NCBI GenBank assembly: GCA_016719895.1
Contig: JADJYG010000028.1
Span: 62,001-126,000 of the forward strand
Source of the DNA: Saprospirales bacterium
Lineage (GTDB): Bacteria > Bacteroidota > Bacteroidia > Chitinophagales > Saprospiraceae
Reading direction: 5' to 3'
Length of the DNA stretch: 64,000 bases
Below the pieces are notes generated by a model. It saw nothing but the letters and a program-made list of their open reading frames with translations. It ran no database searches and was not told where the DNA came from. Shown here piece after piece: positions 20,172 to 29,210 of the stretch; position 1 is the first letter of the stretch; every line of letters starts with the position of its first letter. The translations under genes were made by a program, and so were the position numbers.

Positions 20172-20250
20172 AACCTGTCAGGTGATTTTAGCAGGCGGCA
20201 TGGCTACGCCCGGCACAGCCATGCCGCCTGCTAAAATCACCTGACAGGTT
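20172..20250. repeat. 34-bp perfect inverted repeat ending in AACCTGTCAGGTG
   Basis: Arms 20172-20205 and 20217-20250 are exact complements with an 11-base loop. The outer right bases overlap the stop codon of the GH109-like gene. The outer word AACCTGWCAGGTG is shared with the palindrome at 61402-61459, so the two are likely members of one repeat family. It may also act as a terminator between the two minus-strand genes. Confidence 0.8.
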
Positions 20251-21634
20251 AAAAGTCATCCCCAAAAGCAAAATCTGGCTGCCGCTCCGTCCAGCGCCCG
20301 CGTGTGAAATCGGGAAATGCCTGCGGGCTGCTGCCGGTGGCGATGGAGGCCTCGCTGAGCGGGGTGATTGCCAGCCAGGTGGCTGCGTCGTACACGTCGA
20401 TTTGCGGCGCGATATTTTGTTTGGCGCACTCCACGAAGTGGTGGAACACAAAAAAATCCATACCGCCGTGGCCGGCCGTTTTGGCGTCGGAACCATAGCG
20501 GCGCCAGAGGGGGTGGTCGTAGCGGTCGAGCCAGGCCTGGGCATTCTCCCAGGCATGTGGTTTGGTCTGGCCGTCGAGCAGCAGGCTTTCCCGTACGTCC
20601 ATCCAGATACCTTTAGTGCCTTGCACGCGGAAACCCAGCGAATAAGGCCGCGGCACGCTGGTATCGTGCGAGAGCAGTATGGTTTCGCCGTTGGCGGTTT
20701 TGAGGATGGTGGTCACCACGTCGCCGAGGTTGAAGCGCACCGATGCGTTGGGGTGCCTGGGGCCGCCCTTGGGGTGGTTTACGATGTATTCGTGCAAGCC
20801 AAGCGCCTTGCTGGAGGTGGCTGTGAGGTACAAAAACCGGTTACCGCGATTGATATTGGCCATCATGGCAACGGGCCCGACGCCGTGCGTGGGGTATAGG
20901 TCGCCGTTGCGGTGCACGGCGTGTTTGGTGCGCCATTTGGCTTCGGAAAAACCTTTTTCGCCAAACTCAACGCCGCCGCCGTAGGGCGAAACGCCGTCGT
21001 TGAACTTGACCTCGCGCAGGTCGTGCTGGTATCCGCCTTCGAGGTGCAGGAGTTCGCCGAACAGGCCCGCGCGTACCATCTGGAGCACCGCCATCACGTC
21101 GCGGCGGTAACACACATTCTCCAGAAACATCAGGTGCGCGCCCGTTTCTTCGTGGGTATTGACAAGTTGCCAGCATTCGTCGAGCGAAAAACCGCCGCAC
21201 ACCTCGGTACCCACGTACTTGCCGGCTTTCATGGCGGCCACACACTGTTGGGTGTGCCATTCCCAGGGCGAGGCGATGACTACGGCGTCTACGTTGGGGT
21301 CCTGAAGCAGGCGCAGGTAATCGTGGTTGCCCTGGTCGTACACGGCCGGTTTTTTTTGACCGCGTTGGTCGATCTGTTTCAGGCAGCCGGCCACCATGCG
21401 GGCATCGGGGTCGGCGATGGCTACAACCGAGCAATCGTCGCGGCGCAGCGCCAGATCCACGTGGCTCTGGCCGCGCAAGCCCACGCCGATAAACCCGAGG
21501 TTGATCCTGGATTTGCCGGTGGCGGCGAGCGGCGAGCGGCTGGACGGTTGGGCGGCGCCGAAACCGGGCACGCTGAGGGCAGCGCCGGCAAGAGCGGTTT
21601 TCTGGAGGAACGAGCGGCGGTTGATCTTAGCCAT
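20249..21634 (-). CDS. Gfo/Idh/MocA oxidoreductase, GH109-like, Tat-exported
   Basis: A 461-residue protein with a twin-arginine signal (MAKINRRSFLQKTALAGAAL). The NAD-binding part begins INLGFIGVGLRGQSHVDL near residue 43. Features match glycoside hydrolase family 109, which uses NAD(H) in a redox-elimination mechanism on alpha-N-acetylgalactosaminides: YPTHGVGPVAMMANINRG near residue 250 and GHGGMDFFVFHHF near 390. The substrate is inferred from the family only. It could share a transcript with the FAH gene downstream, although a strong hairpin separates them. Confidence 0.87.
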   Translation of the reverse strand: MAKINRRSFLQKTALAGAALSVPGFGAAQPSSRSPLAATGKSRINLGFIGVGLRGQSHVDLALRRDDCSVVAIADPDARMVAGCLKQIDQRGQKKPAVYDQGNHDYLRLLQDPNVDAVVIASPWEWHTQQCVAAMKAGKYVGTEVCGGFSLDECWQLVNTHEETGAHLMFLENVCYRRDVMAVLQMVRAGLFGELLHLEGGYQHDLREVKFNDGVSPYGGGVEFGEKGFSEAKWRTKHAVHRNGDLYPTHGVGPVAMMANINRGNRFLYLTATSSKALGLHEYIVNHPKGGPRHPNASVRFNLGDVVTTILKTANGETILLSHDTSVPRPYSLGFRVQGTKGIWMDVRESLLLDGQTKPHAWENAQAWLDRYDHPLWRRYGSDAKTAGHGGMDFFVFHHFVECAKQNIAPQIDVYDAATWLAITPLSEASIATGSSPQAFPDFTRGRWTERQPDFAFGDDF

Positions 21635-21784
21635 ATGCGGTATTTTTTTTAGGGGCTAAGATTGTTTGTTTTCCAGCAGATCACGCGGAACGCGCCGGTT
21701 TTTTTTGGCGAAAAATGTTTTGGCGCCGGCCGTGCGGCGGAAAATCAAATCCGATGCTGCAGCGCCATTTAAAACAATTTTTGT

Positions 21785-21792
21785 TATATTTG
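21785..21792 (+). promoter_or_regulatory. Candidate recG promoter -7 element
   Basis: TATATTTG fits the Bacteroidota -7 consensus TAnnTTTG and lies 42 bases before the recG ATG. I find no good -33 TTTG at the usual distance. Confidence 0.4.
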
Positions 21793-21834
21793 CCGCGCAC
21801 CCGGCCGGGTGCGAAAGCGCACGGCCCAACCACC

Positions 21835-23937
21835 ATGCCACTCGACACCGCCATCGAATACCTCAAAGGCGTCGGCCCCCAGCGCGCCGAAGTGCTCAAG
21901 AAAGAGCTCGGGGTGTTCACGTGCGGCGACCTGCTGTTCCATTTCCCCTTCCGCTATATCGACCGCACGCAGTTTCACCGCGTGAGCGACATCCAGACCG
22001 AAGGTGAACAATACCAGGTGAAAGGCATCCTCCGCCGCCTCGAAACCGCCGGCGACGGCCGTGCCAAACGCCTGGTAGGTACCTTGCGCGACGAAACGGG
22101 GGCCATCGAACTGATCTGGTTCCAGGGCGTGCAGTGGCTCGAGCGCAACCTGAAAGTTGGAAAGGAATACGTGGTATTCGGCCGGGCCACCCAGTTCGGC
22201 GGGCGGATGAACATCCCACACCCCGAAGTCGAAGAAGTGACCCCGGAGAATGCCCAAAGTGCGCGCAGCTTCGACCCCGTGTACCCCTCCACCGACAAAC
22301 TCACCCAAAAAGGCCTCGACGCCAAAGGCCTGCGCAAGCTCCTGCGCACCCTGCTCGACGGTATCAGCCGGGCGGAAATACCGGAAACGCTGCCCGACTT
22401 TATGCTCGAGGGATACCGGCTTCTTCCCCGCTGGGAAGCGCTGCAAAAAATTCATTTTCCTGAAAGCCAGCAAGAACTCGACGCCGCTGCCCGCCGCCTG
22501 AAATTTGAAGAGTTGTTTTTCCTGCAACTCCGCCTGCTGCAAATCCGACGCCGCCGGAAAGACGCCAGCAAGGGGCTTGTGTTCGACAAAATCGGCGCTT
22601 ATTTTAATCGCTTTTATCGCGAAAAACTGCCCTTCGAACTCACCGAAGCGCAAAAACGCGTGCTCCGTGAAATCCGCACCGACCTGGCCTCCGGTCAGCA
22701 AATGAACCGCCTGGTGCAGGGCGACGTCGGCTCCGGCAAAACGGTGGTGGCTCTGATGAGCATGCTCATGGCCATCGACAACGGCTACCAGGCCTGTATG
22801 ATGGCGCCCACTGAAATCCTGGCCCAGCAACACTTTACCAGTATCACCGAATTGTTGGGCGAGCTCGGTATCAACGTCGGCTTCCTCAGCGGCACCGTGA
22901 AAGGAAAAAAACGCGCCGCCCTGCTCGAACAACTCGCCGCCGGCAACCTGCACCTGGTCATCGGCACGCACGCCCTGATCGAAGACTGGGTCCAATTCAA
23001 AAACCTCGGCCTGGCCATCATCGATGAACAGCACCGCTTCGGCGTCGAACAACGCGCCGCCCTCTGGAAAAAAGGCGCCGGCCTGCCGCCCCACGTGCTG
23101 GTCATGACCGCCACGCCCATTCCCCGCACCCTCGCCATGACGCTCTACGGCGACCTCGACGTGTCGGTCATCGACGAGCTGCCGCCGGGCCGCAAGCCCG
23201 TCACCACCACGCACCGCAACGAACACCACCGCCTGCGGGTGCAGGGTTTTCTGCGCGAAGAAATCGCCAAAGGCCGCCAGGCGTATGTGGTTTATCCGAT
23301 GATCGAAGAGACGGAAAAGGCCGATATGCTCAACCTCATGAGCGGCTACGAAGCCCTGAGCCGCGATTTTCCGCCGCCGCAATACCAGATCAGCATCGTA
23401 CACGGCAAAATGAAAGCCGCCGATAAAGACTATGAAATGCGGCGTTTTGTAAAAGGCGAAACGCAGATCATGGTCGCCACCACGGTTATCGAAGTGGGCG
23501 TGAACGTGCCCAACGCCAGCGTAATGGTCGTTGAAAATGCCGAACGGTTCGGGCTGAGCCAACTGCACCAGTTGCGCGGACGCGTGGGCCGGGGCGCCGA
23601 CCAGTCGTACTGCCTCCTGATGAGCGGGTTCAAACTCAGCGCCGATGGCCGCGAACGCCTGCAAACCATGGTCCAAACAAACGACGGCTTTCAAATCGCC
23701 GAAGTTGACCTGCGCCTGCGCGGACCCGGCAACCTGGAAGGCACCCAGCAAAGCGGCATGCTCCGGTTCTTGCTGGCCGACCTGGGGCGCGATGGCCAGA
23801 TATTGACGGCAGCCCGCGAAATCGCCTCCCGTATCCTCGAAGCCGACCCCGCCCTGCAAGCGCCCGAAAACGCGCGCCTGCGGCTTCATTTGGAGTCGAC
23901 CGGCGTGGCAGCACGCGTGTGGAGTAAAATTTCCTGA
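21835..23937 (+). CDS. recG: ATP-dependent DNA helicase RecG
   Basis: A 700-residue branch-migrating helicase that remodels stalled forks and recombination intermediates. The N-terminal wedge region has YLKGVGPQRAEVLKKELG; the helicase part shows Walker A GDVGSGKT near residue 305, DEQHRFGVEQRA near 400, TATPIPRTLAMT near 425, and QLRGRVGRG near 585. I start at MPLDTAIEYLKGVGP because it matches the family length and start; the open frame to 21715 adds 40 implausible residues. It is convergent with marR, with overlapping hairpin sequence between the stops. Confidence 0.96.
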   Translation: MPLDTAIEYLKGVGPQRAEVLKKELGVFTCGDLLFHFPFRYIDRTQFHRVSDIQTEGEQYQVKGILRRLETAGDGRAKRLVGTLRDETGAIELIWFQGVQWLERNLKVGKEYVVFGRATQFGGRMNIPHPEVEEVTPENAQSARSFDPVYPSTDKLTQKGLDAKGLRKLLRTLLDGISRAEIPETLPDFMLEGYRLLPRWEALQKIHFPESQQELDAAARRLKFEELFFLQLRLLQIRRRRKDASKGLVFDKIGAYFNRFYREKLPFELTEAQKRVLREIRTDLASGQQMNRLVQGDVGSGKTVVALMSMLMAIDNGYQACMMAPTEILAQQHFTSITELLGELGINVGFLSGTVKGKKRAALLEQLAAGNLHLVIGTHALIEDWVQFKNLGLAIIDEQHRFGVEQRAALWKKGAGLPPHVLVMTATPIPRTLAMTLYGDLDVSVIDELPPGRKPVTTTHRNEHHRLRVQGFLREEIAKGRQAYVVYPMIEETEKADMLNLMSGYEALSRDFPPPQYQISIVHGKMKAADKDYEMRRFVKGETQIMVATTVIEVGVNVPNASVMVVENAERFGLSQLHQLRGRVGRGADQSYCLLMSGFKLSADGRERLQTMVQTNDGFQIAEVDLRLRGPGNLEGTQQSGMLRFLLADLGRDGQILTAAREIASRILEADPALQAPENARLRLHLESTGVAARVWSKIS

Positions 23938-23953
23938 AACCCGGCGCCGGGTT
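23938..23953. terminator. 16-bp palindrome between convergent recG and marR
   Basis: AACCCGGCGCCGGGTT is a perfect palindrome directly after the recG stop and reaching into the marR stop. It could form a short hairpin in either transcript; there is no U-tract. Confidence 0.3.
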
Positions 23954-24407
23954 AGTCCCTGAATTTATCGAGTAAATACGCCAGTTCGGTGGCTTCGGCT
24001 TCACTCAGTTTGCTGCCAGGCATCCGGGAAGGATCGGTAAAACCCGCCGCCTGAATATCGGCCAGGAGTTTTTTTCCCACTTCCGAAATGCTCACCACCA
24101 CCATGCGGCGGTCGCCGGTATGCGCTACCCGCTCCAGGTAGCCGCTTTCGCGCAGTTTCTCCACCAGGCGGCTTACATTGCTGCTGCGGTCGATCATGCG
24201 CCCTTTGATATCCAGCACCGAAAGCCCGTTGGGACTGCTGCCGTTGAGAATACGCAAGATGTTGTATTGCGGGTGGGTCAGACCAAAATGGCGCAGTTGC
24301 CGCTGCAGGATACAGTCCAGCCAACTGGCCGTAAACAAAATGTTCAGCAAGGCACGCTGCCGCGGCGGCATGGGCTTGGAGTTTTTGAGTTCCGCTTCAA
24401 TATTCAT
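23952..24407 (-). CDS. MarR family transcriptional regulator
   Basis: A 151-residue winged-helix regulator. The recognition-helix region is LSVLDIKGRMIDRSSNVSRLVEKLRESG near residue 70-98, followed by the wing with RVAHTGDRRMVVVSISEVGKKLL. MarR dimers usually repress a nearby gene and release DNA upon ligand binding. It is divergent from a LysE-type exporter gene across 173 bp, and a palindrome lies at its own promoter, so autoregulation and control of the exporter are the simplest model. The ligand is unknown. Confidence 0.93.
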   Translation of the reverse strand: MNIEAELKNSKPMPPRQRALLNILFTASWLDCILQRQLRHFGLTHPQYNILRILNGSSPNGLSVLDIKGRMIDRSSNVSRLVEKLRESGYLERVAHTGDRRMVVVSISEVGKKLLADIQAAGFTDPSRMPGSKLSEAEATELAYLLDKFRD

Positions 24408-24411
24408 GACA

Positions 24412-24433
24412 CAAATATAAGTGTTTGAACACT
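24412..24433 (-). promoter_or_regulatory. Candidate marR -7 element and operator palindrome
   Basis: On the minus strand TATATTTG (24419-24412) matches TAnnTTTG and ends only five bases from the marR ATG, implying a leaderless or nearly leaderless mRNA. Directly behind it, AGTGTTTGAACACT (24420-24433) is a 14-bp inverted repeat well placed for MarR binding. Confidence 0.5.
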
Positions 24434-24580
24434 AAACGCAGAATTTCTTTTTTGGTTTGAAGAAGGGGGGGTGTGTAAGGGGCTGGCAAAAAATTATCCC
24501 GCCCATTTTCAACAGTATGTTTTCAAAGCCTGTTTTACCGGCGCGTCCGTTGTATTTTCGCCGCAGACAACCATCCCGTA

Positions 24581-25264
24581 TTGCCTATGTTGTTTCAAGG
24601 CGCCTTGTTGGGGCTTTCGCTGAGTTTCATGGTCGGCCCGCTGTTGTTTGCCATTGTGCAGGCCAGTCTGGAGCGCGGTTTCCGGGCCGGGTTCTCGCTG
24701 GCAGCCGGCATCTGGACCAGCGACGCGCTGTACATTACCATGGTGTACTACGGCGTGGATGCGCTGGCGGCACTCACGGCCTTGCCCCATTTCCGGCTGT
24801 GGGCGGGGCTTGCCGGCGGACTGGTGCTGGTGATCTTCGGCCTGACGGCGCTTTTGCGCCGCAACGTGCCCCTGACGGACGACCACCATACGCCGGCCGA
24901 CCGGGTGCTCGACGTGCTCGACGGCCCCGAAAAGCCGGGAGTGGAACACAACTGGATGCGGTGGGGCTACGCGGGATACTGGCTGCGCGGGTTTTTGCTC
25001 AACACGATAAACCCGTTCACCGTTTTTTTCTGGCTGGGTATCGCCAGCGCGGTGGTGGTGCCCAACCAGTGGGCGCCCAGGGAAACGCTTGCTTTTTTCA
25101 GCGGCATGCTGGGCGCCCTGATTCTGACCGATACGCTGAAGGCCTATGCTGCCAAGCGCGTCCGGCATTTTCTGACGCCGGCGCACACCCGTTGGGTACA
25201 GAAGGGGATCGGGCTTACGCTGTTGGTCTTTGGCGTAGTGTTGGTCATTCGTGTGCTGGTGTAA
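24581..25264 (+). CDS. LysE family exporter
   Basis: A 227-residue integral membrane protein with about six hydrophobic segments. The N-terminal pattern ALLGLSLSFMVGPLLFAIVQ and the middle FLLNTINPFTVFFWLGIAS are the two half-repeat signatures of the LysE/RhtB amino-acid exporter superfamily. A cytoplasmic loop rich in Asp and His (about residues 95-125) separates the halves. Start could be the second Met, two codons in. It is divergent from marR and may be its target. The exported solute is not known. Confidence 0.92.
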   Translation: MPMLFQGALLGLSLSFMVGPLLFAIVQASLERGFRAGFSLAAGIWTSDALYITMVYYGVDALAALTALPHFRLWAGLAGGLVLVIFGLTALLRRNVPLTDDHHTPADRVLDVLDGPEKPGVEHNWMRWGYAGYWLRGFLLNTINPFTVFFWLGIASAVVVPNQWAPRETLAFFSGMLGALILTDTLKAYAAKRVRHFLTPAHTRWVQKGIGLTLLVFGVVLVIRVLV

Positions 25265-25390
25265 AAATTTCTTAAGTCAGCATTTAGCAAAGTCCTGAAA
25301 AACAACTGAAGAGACTGTTAAAAGCCGGATTTTTGTAGCTTGCCTCCACACATCATACTGTTTTTACCAATTTTTCAAATACAAGTAACC

Positions 25391-28300
25391 ATGCGTCTGA
25401 TCGCGATTGCTCTGTGCCTGCTCGGTATCTATACTGTTTTGCCTGCACAAAATGCCTACAATTTCTGGGTGCCCATCGGGCAAGAAAATATAAAACTCCC
25501 CGAAAATGCCCAACGAACAATCCGGCCCAACGCCTGCAAAACCTACCGGCTGGCATACGCTGACCTGTGGGCAGCGCTTCAACAGGCGCCGGCGGAATAC
25601 AGCGGCCAACAACCGCTGCTGCTCGACCTGCCGCAAGCCGACGGTACGGTGCGCAGGTTTCGCGTGTGGGAGTCGTCCGTCATGGCCCCTGAACTGCAGG
25701 CCAAATACCCCGGCCTGCGCTCCTATGCCGGCAGCGCTGCCGACGGCAGCCCGGGCATGAACGTCCGCCTCGGTATAGGCCCAAAAGGATTTTACGGCTT
25801 TTTTCTGGATGCGGAGGGGCATATTCAGACCGTACGCCCTTATGCCGACAGCATGACCGGGGTGTACATGGCATACCGCCTGGAAGACCTGCCCGATGCC
25901 CTGAACACGCCGGAAGGTCAAGCCGTTTGTGGTGTGGACGAAGTCCCGCTATACACCCCTGCCGGCCTGAGTACCCCGCCGGCTGCCTCCCGGCGCAGTG
26001 CAGCGCCGGTGACGGTAAAAAAATACCGGATGGCCGTAGCGGCTCAGGCGGAATACAGCCTGTTTCACGGCGGCACCAAGAACTCGGTGCTGAATGCGAT
26101 CCAGGAAGCGCTCGATTTTATTGTCCTGATCCAGGAGCGCGATTTTGCCATGCGCCTGGAGCTCATCCCCAACAACGACACCCTGATCTATTTCGACCCG
26201 GACACCGACCCGTATTCCGGGCAGTTTGTATCCAGCTGGCGGGTGCAAAACGTGGCCCCCACCAACAGCCGTGTTGGCCTGGCAAACTACGACTTCGGCC
26301 ATGTTTTCGCCCGGGTAAACCCCGGCAGCGGCATTTATGTGGCCGGGCAGGCCTGTTTGGCCTGCATTTGCACCGATTCAAAAGCCGCGGCAGGCTCCTC
26401 GCTGCCCAGCCCGGTGGGCGAGGGATATTATTTGATTATCGCGCATGAAATGGGGCACCAGCTGTCGGCCACGCATACGTTCAACAACTGCCCGAGCAGC
26501 CAGGATGCGCAAACGGCAAGCACGGCCTTCGAACCGGGAGCCGGCTCGACGATCATGAGCTATGCAGCCGTATGCGGCGGCGTCGATGTGTACCAGAACA
26601 ACCGCGATGGTTATTACCACGTGGCCAACCTCGAACAGATCACCAAATTTATTGCCCAGGAGGAAGGCAGCACTTGTGGTCTCGATGTCGATCCCGGCAA
26701 TACTGCGCCGGAAGTGAGCATCCCGCTGACCAACGGTTTCTACATCCCCATCAGCACCCCCTTCGCTCTGAGCGCCGAGGCGACTGACCCCGACGGCGAC
26801 AACCTGACGTACTGCTGGGAAGAATACGACCTGGGGCCGGTGCGCACCCTGGGCGACCCGATCCTGACCACGCCTATTTTCCGCTCGTACAAATCCACGG
26901 CAAACCCCACGCGCACCTTTCCCCGCATCCAGACGATCGTCAACAATGGCAACGACCTGGCGGAATATTTGCCCGACTACAACCGCCAGCTGAATTTCAA
27001 AGTCTCCGTCCGCGACAACAGCCCCGGCGGCGGCGGCCTCGCCATCTCGTCTCAACTCAGCTTCAACGCCACCATCCAGGCCGGCCCCTTTGTCGTCACC
27101 AGCCCGAACACCAGCCAGCTTACCTGGCACCCCGGCGAATACCAAACCGTCGAGTGGGATGTGGCCAACACCGACAAGGCGCCGGTGAACTGCCGGAAAG
27201 TCAATATCAAACTCAGCGTCGATGGCGGCCTGACATACCCCCACACCCTGGCCTCCGGCGTGCCCAACCAGGGCCGCTATTGCATCCAGGTGCCGGCGGT
27301 CAACACGGCCGGCGCCCGCATCCGGGTGGAAGCCGCCGACAATATCTTTTTCGATATTTCCAATTCCACTTTCCAGATCGTGCAGCCCACCGCGGCGCGC
27401 TTTACGCTTTGCCCGGCCCAAACCTTCGACACCGTCTGCCTGCCTGCCGCCTACACGGCCGTCATCCACACGGCGGCCACGATGGGCTTCAGCGACCCGC
27501 TGACGCTCAGCGTGGAAGGCTTGCCGGCCGGCGCGACGGCTGCGTTCGCACCCGACCCCGTGCTGCCGGGCAACGACGCCGTGATGACGCTGAATTTCCT
27601 GCCCGGCCAACCCAACACGTCGTTTGACGCCAAAATAAAAGCCAGCGCCGGGGCCAGCGTCGATTCGACGCTGAGCAGCCTGACGATTTACAATTTCGAC
27701 TTTTCGGCCCTGTCCATGCAAGCGCCCGCCGACGGCGCCGCCGGGCAGGACCGGGCGCCCGTGCTGCGTTGGAACGGCGTGAGCAATGCCGCATCGTACG
27801 ATGTGGAAGTGGCCACCAGCCCCACGTTTGCCGCCGGCACGCTGGTGAGCTCGAAAACCGGCATTACCGCCGACAGTTTCAAAATCCCCACGCTGCTCGA
27901 CAAAGGCCAGGTGTTCTACTGGCGCTTCCGCCCTAAAAACGGATGCGGCCCGGGCGACTGGCTGGGGCCGTTCGCGTTCGCAACCCTGGTGGACGTTTGC
28001 GCCGCCTTCGAGTCGTCTGATTTGCCGAAAAACATCACCAGCGCAGCCGCCATCACCGTCGAATCGAAACTGACCATCCCCGCGGGCGGTGTGATCAGCG
28101 ATTTGAACATCACCAAAGTCCAGGGCTTCCACGAGTATTTTCAGGACCTGGAAATGCGCCTCGTCAGCCCTGCCGGCACGGAGGTGCTGCTGTTTAAAAA
28201 CAAGTGCCCGAACTTTAACGGCAACTTCAATTTCGGATTCGACGACAGCAAGCCCGCCCTGTTCGGATGCCCGCCGCCAAACAACGGCGTCACCTACAAA

Positions 28301-29038
28301 CCCACCGAAACCCTCAGCGCATTCAACGGCCAGAACGCCGGCGGCCAATGGATCCTGCGCGTCAAAGACACCCAGGTGAGTTCCGGCGGCTCCCTCCAGG
28401 CTTTCCACCTCGAGTTTTGCTCCAGCACTGCGCTCAACCCGCCCGTGCTGGTCAACAACAACCCCTTGGTGCTCGACCCGGGCGTGAACGCTGTGATCGC
28501 CCCCGACCTGCTGAAAACGACCGACCCGAACAACTCCGACGATCAGCTGGTGTACACCCTGATGACCACGCCGGCCAACGGCGAGCTGCAGCTCTACTGG
28601 GGTGGCGCGCTTCAGGTGGGTGCGCAATTCACCCAGGCCGACCTGAACGGCAACGGCCTGCGCTATTTCGACTATGGCCACAACGCCGGCAACGACGCGT
28701 TTTGCTTTAGCGTGACGGATAACGAGGGCGGCCTGATCAAGGACTGTTTCACCGTGCAACCCCTGGCGGTCGGCGTGCGGGAAACCCTGCGGGCGCTCCA
28801 GTTTACCCTGGCGCCGAACCCGGCAAGCGAAACGGTGCGGATCGCCTTCGGGGAGGCGCCGCGCTCGGACACCCGCATCCGGATGTTCGACGCCGCCGGG
28901 CAGCTCCTGCACACCCAGGTGCTGGGCAGCGGGCAGGCGACAGCCGTGTTGCAGGTAGCCCAGTTGCCGGAAGGGCTGTACACCATTGCTGTGGATAATG
29001 CCGAGGGCGGCGGCGTGCGCAAACTGGTGGTCCGGTGA
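25391..29038 (+). CDS. Secreted reprolysin-like metallopeptidase, T9SS cargo (copy 1)
   Basis: About 1215 residues: signal peptide (MRLIAIALCLLGIYTVLPAQ), a propeptide-like region, then a zinc metallopeptidase with HEMGHQLSATH at residues 352-362 (HExxHxxxxxH). Then come beta domains including an Fn3-like one (APVLRWNGVSNAASYDVEVA), a P-domain at about 897-1013, a cadherin-like segment (DDQLVYTLMTTPANGELQLYW contains its core) and a T9SS type A tail starting LAPNPASETV near 1138. It would be exported by the T9SS and act outside the cell on proteins. It is the first of three tandem paralogues. I start 17 codons into the frame, at the signal peptide. Confidence 0.93.
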   Translation: MRLIAIALCLLGIYTVLPAQNAYNFWVPIGQENIKLPENAQRTIRPNACKTYRLAYADLWAALQQAPAEYSGQQPLLLDLPQADGTVRRFRVWESSVMAPELQAKYPGLRSYAGSAADGSPGMNVRLGIGPKGFYGFFLDAEGHIQTVRPYADSMTGVYMAYRLEDLPDALNTPEGQAVCGVDEVPLYTPAGLSTPPAASRRSAAPVTVKKYRMAVAAQAEYSLFHGGTKNSVLNAIQEALDFIVLIQERDFAMRLELIPNNDTLIYFDPDTDPYSGQFVSSWRVQNVAPTNSRVGLANYDFGHVFARVNPGSGIYVAGQACLACICTDSKAAAGSSLPSPVGEGYYLIIAHEMGHQLSATHTFNNCPSSQDAQTASTAFEPGAGSTIMSYAAVCGGVDVYQNNRDGYYHVANLEQITKFIAQEEGSTCGLDVDPGNTAPEVSIPLTNGFYIPISTPFALSAEATDPDGDNLTYCWEEYDLGPVRTLGDPILTTPIFRSYKSTANPTRTFPRIQTIVNNGNDLAEYLPDYNRQLNFKVSVRDNSPGGGGLAISSQLSFNATIQAGPFVVTSPNTSQLTWHPGEYQTVEWDVANTDKAPVNCRKVNIKLSVDGGLTYPHTLASGVPNQGRYCIQVPAVNTAGARIRVEAADNIFFDISNSTFQIVQPTAARFTLCPAQTFDTVCLPAAYTAVIHTAATMGFSDPLTLSVEGLPAGATAAFAPDPVLPGNDAVMTLNFLPGQPNTSFDAKIKASAGASVDSTLSSLTIYNFDFSALSMQAPADGAAGQDRAPVLRWNGVSNAASYDVEVATSPTFAAGTLVSSKTGITADSFKIPTLLDKGQVFYWRFRPKNGCGPGDWLGPFAFATLVDVCAAFESSDLPKNITSAAAITVESKLTIPAGGVISDLNITKVQGFHEYFQDLEMRLVSPAGTEVLLFKNKCPNFNGNFNFGFDDSKPALFGCPPPNNGVTYKPTETLSAFNGQNAGGQWILRVKDTQVSSGGSLQAFHLEFCSSTALNPPVLVNNNPLVLDPGVNAVIAPDLLKTTDPNNSDDQLVYTLMTTPANGELQLYWGGALQVGAQFTQADLNGNGLRYFDYGHNAGNDAFCFSVTDNEGGLIKDCFTVQPLAVGVRETLRALQFTLAPNPASETVRIAFGEAPRSDTRIRMFDAAGQLLHTQVLGSGQATAVLQVAQLPEGLYTIAVDNAEGGGVRKLVVR

Positions 29039-29049
29039 TGTGTTCGTTG

Positions 29050-29130
29050 TTTTTCCCGCAGAACCCGCAGATTTCTGCGGGAAAAAACGAGTTCTGCGGG
29101 AAAAAACGACTCTGCGAAATCTGCGGGAAA
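29050..29130. repeat. Small cluster of CTGCGGGAAA repeats
   Basis: Between peptidase copies 1 and 2, cccgcag/ctgcggg words occur five times. They form two nested hairpins: cccgcaga/tctgcggg (29064-29081) inside 29050-29064 with 29091-29105. The words acgactctgcg and aaatctgcgggaaa are the same as in the large array at 32823-33743. No gene is present. Confidence 0.8.
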
Positions 29131-29210
29131 TAATCACCGGAAAACATAGGGGATAATCCCGCAAAAACAGTCCTTCTAACAGTTAACATTCCGTACCAAT
29201 TTTAGCCTCT

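Noticed and set aside
21784..23889. 701-residue minus-strand frame opposite recG
   Set aside because: Antisense shadow produced by G+C-rich codon bias; recG has all helicase motifs and the shadow has none.
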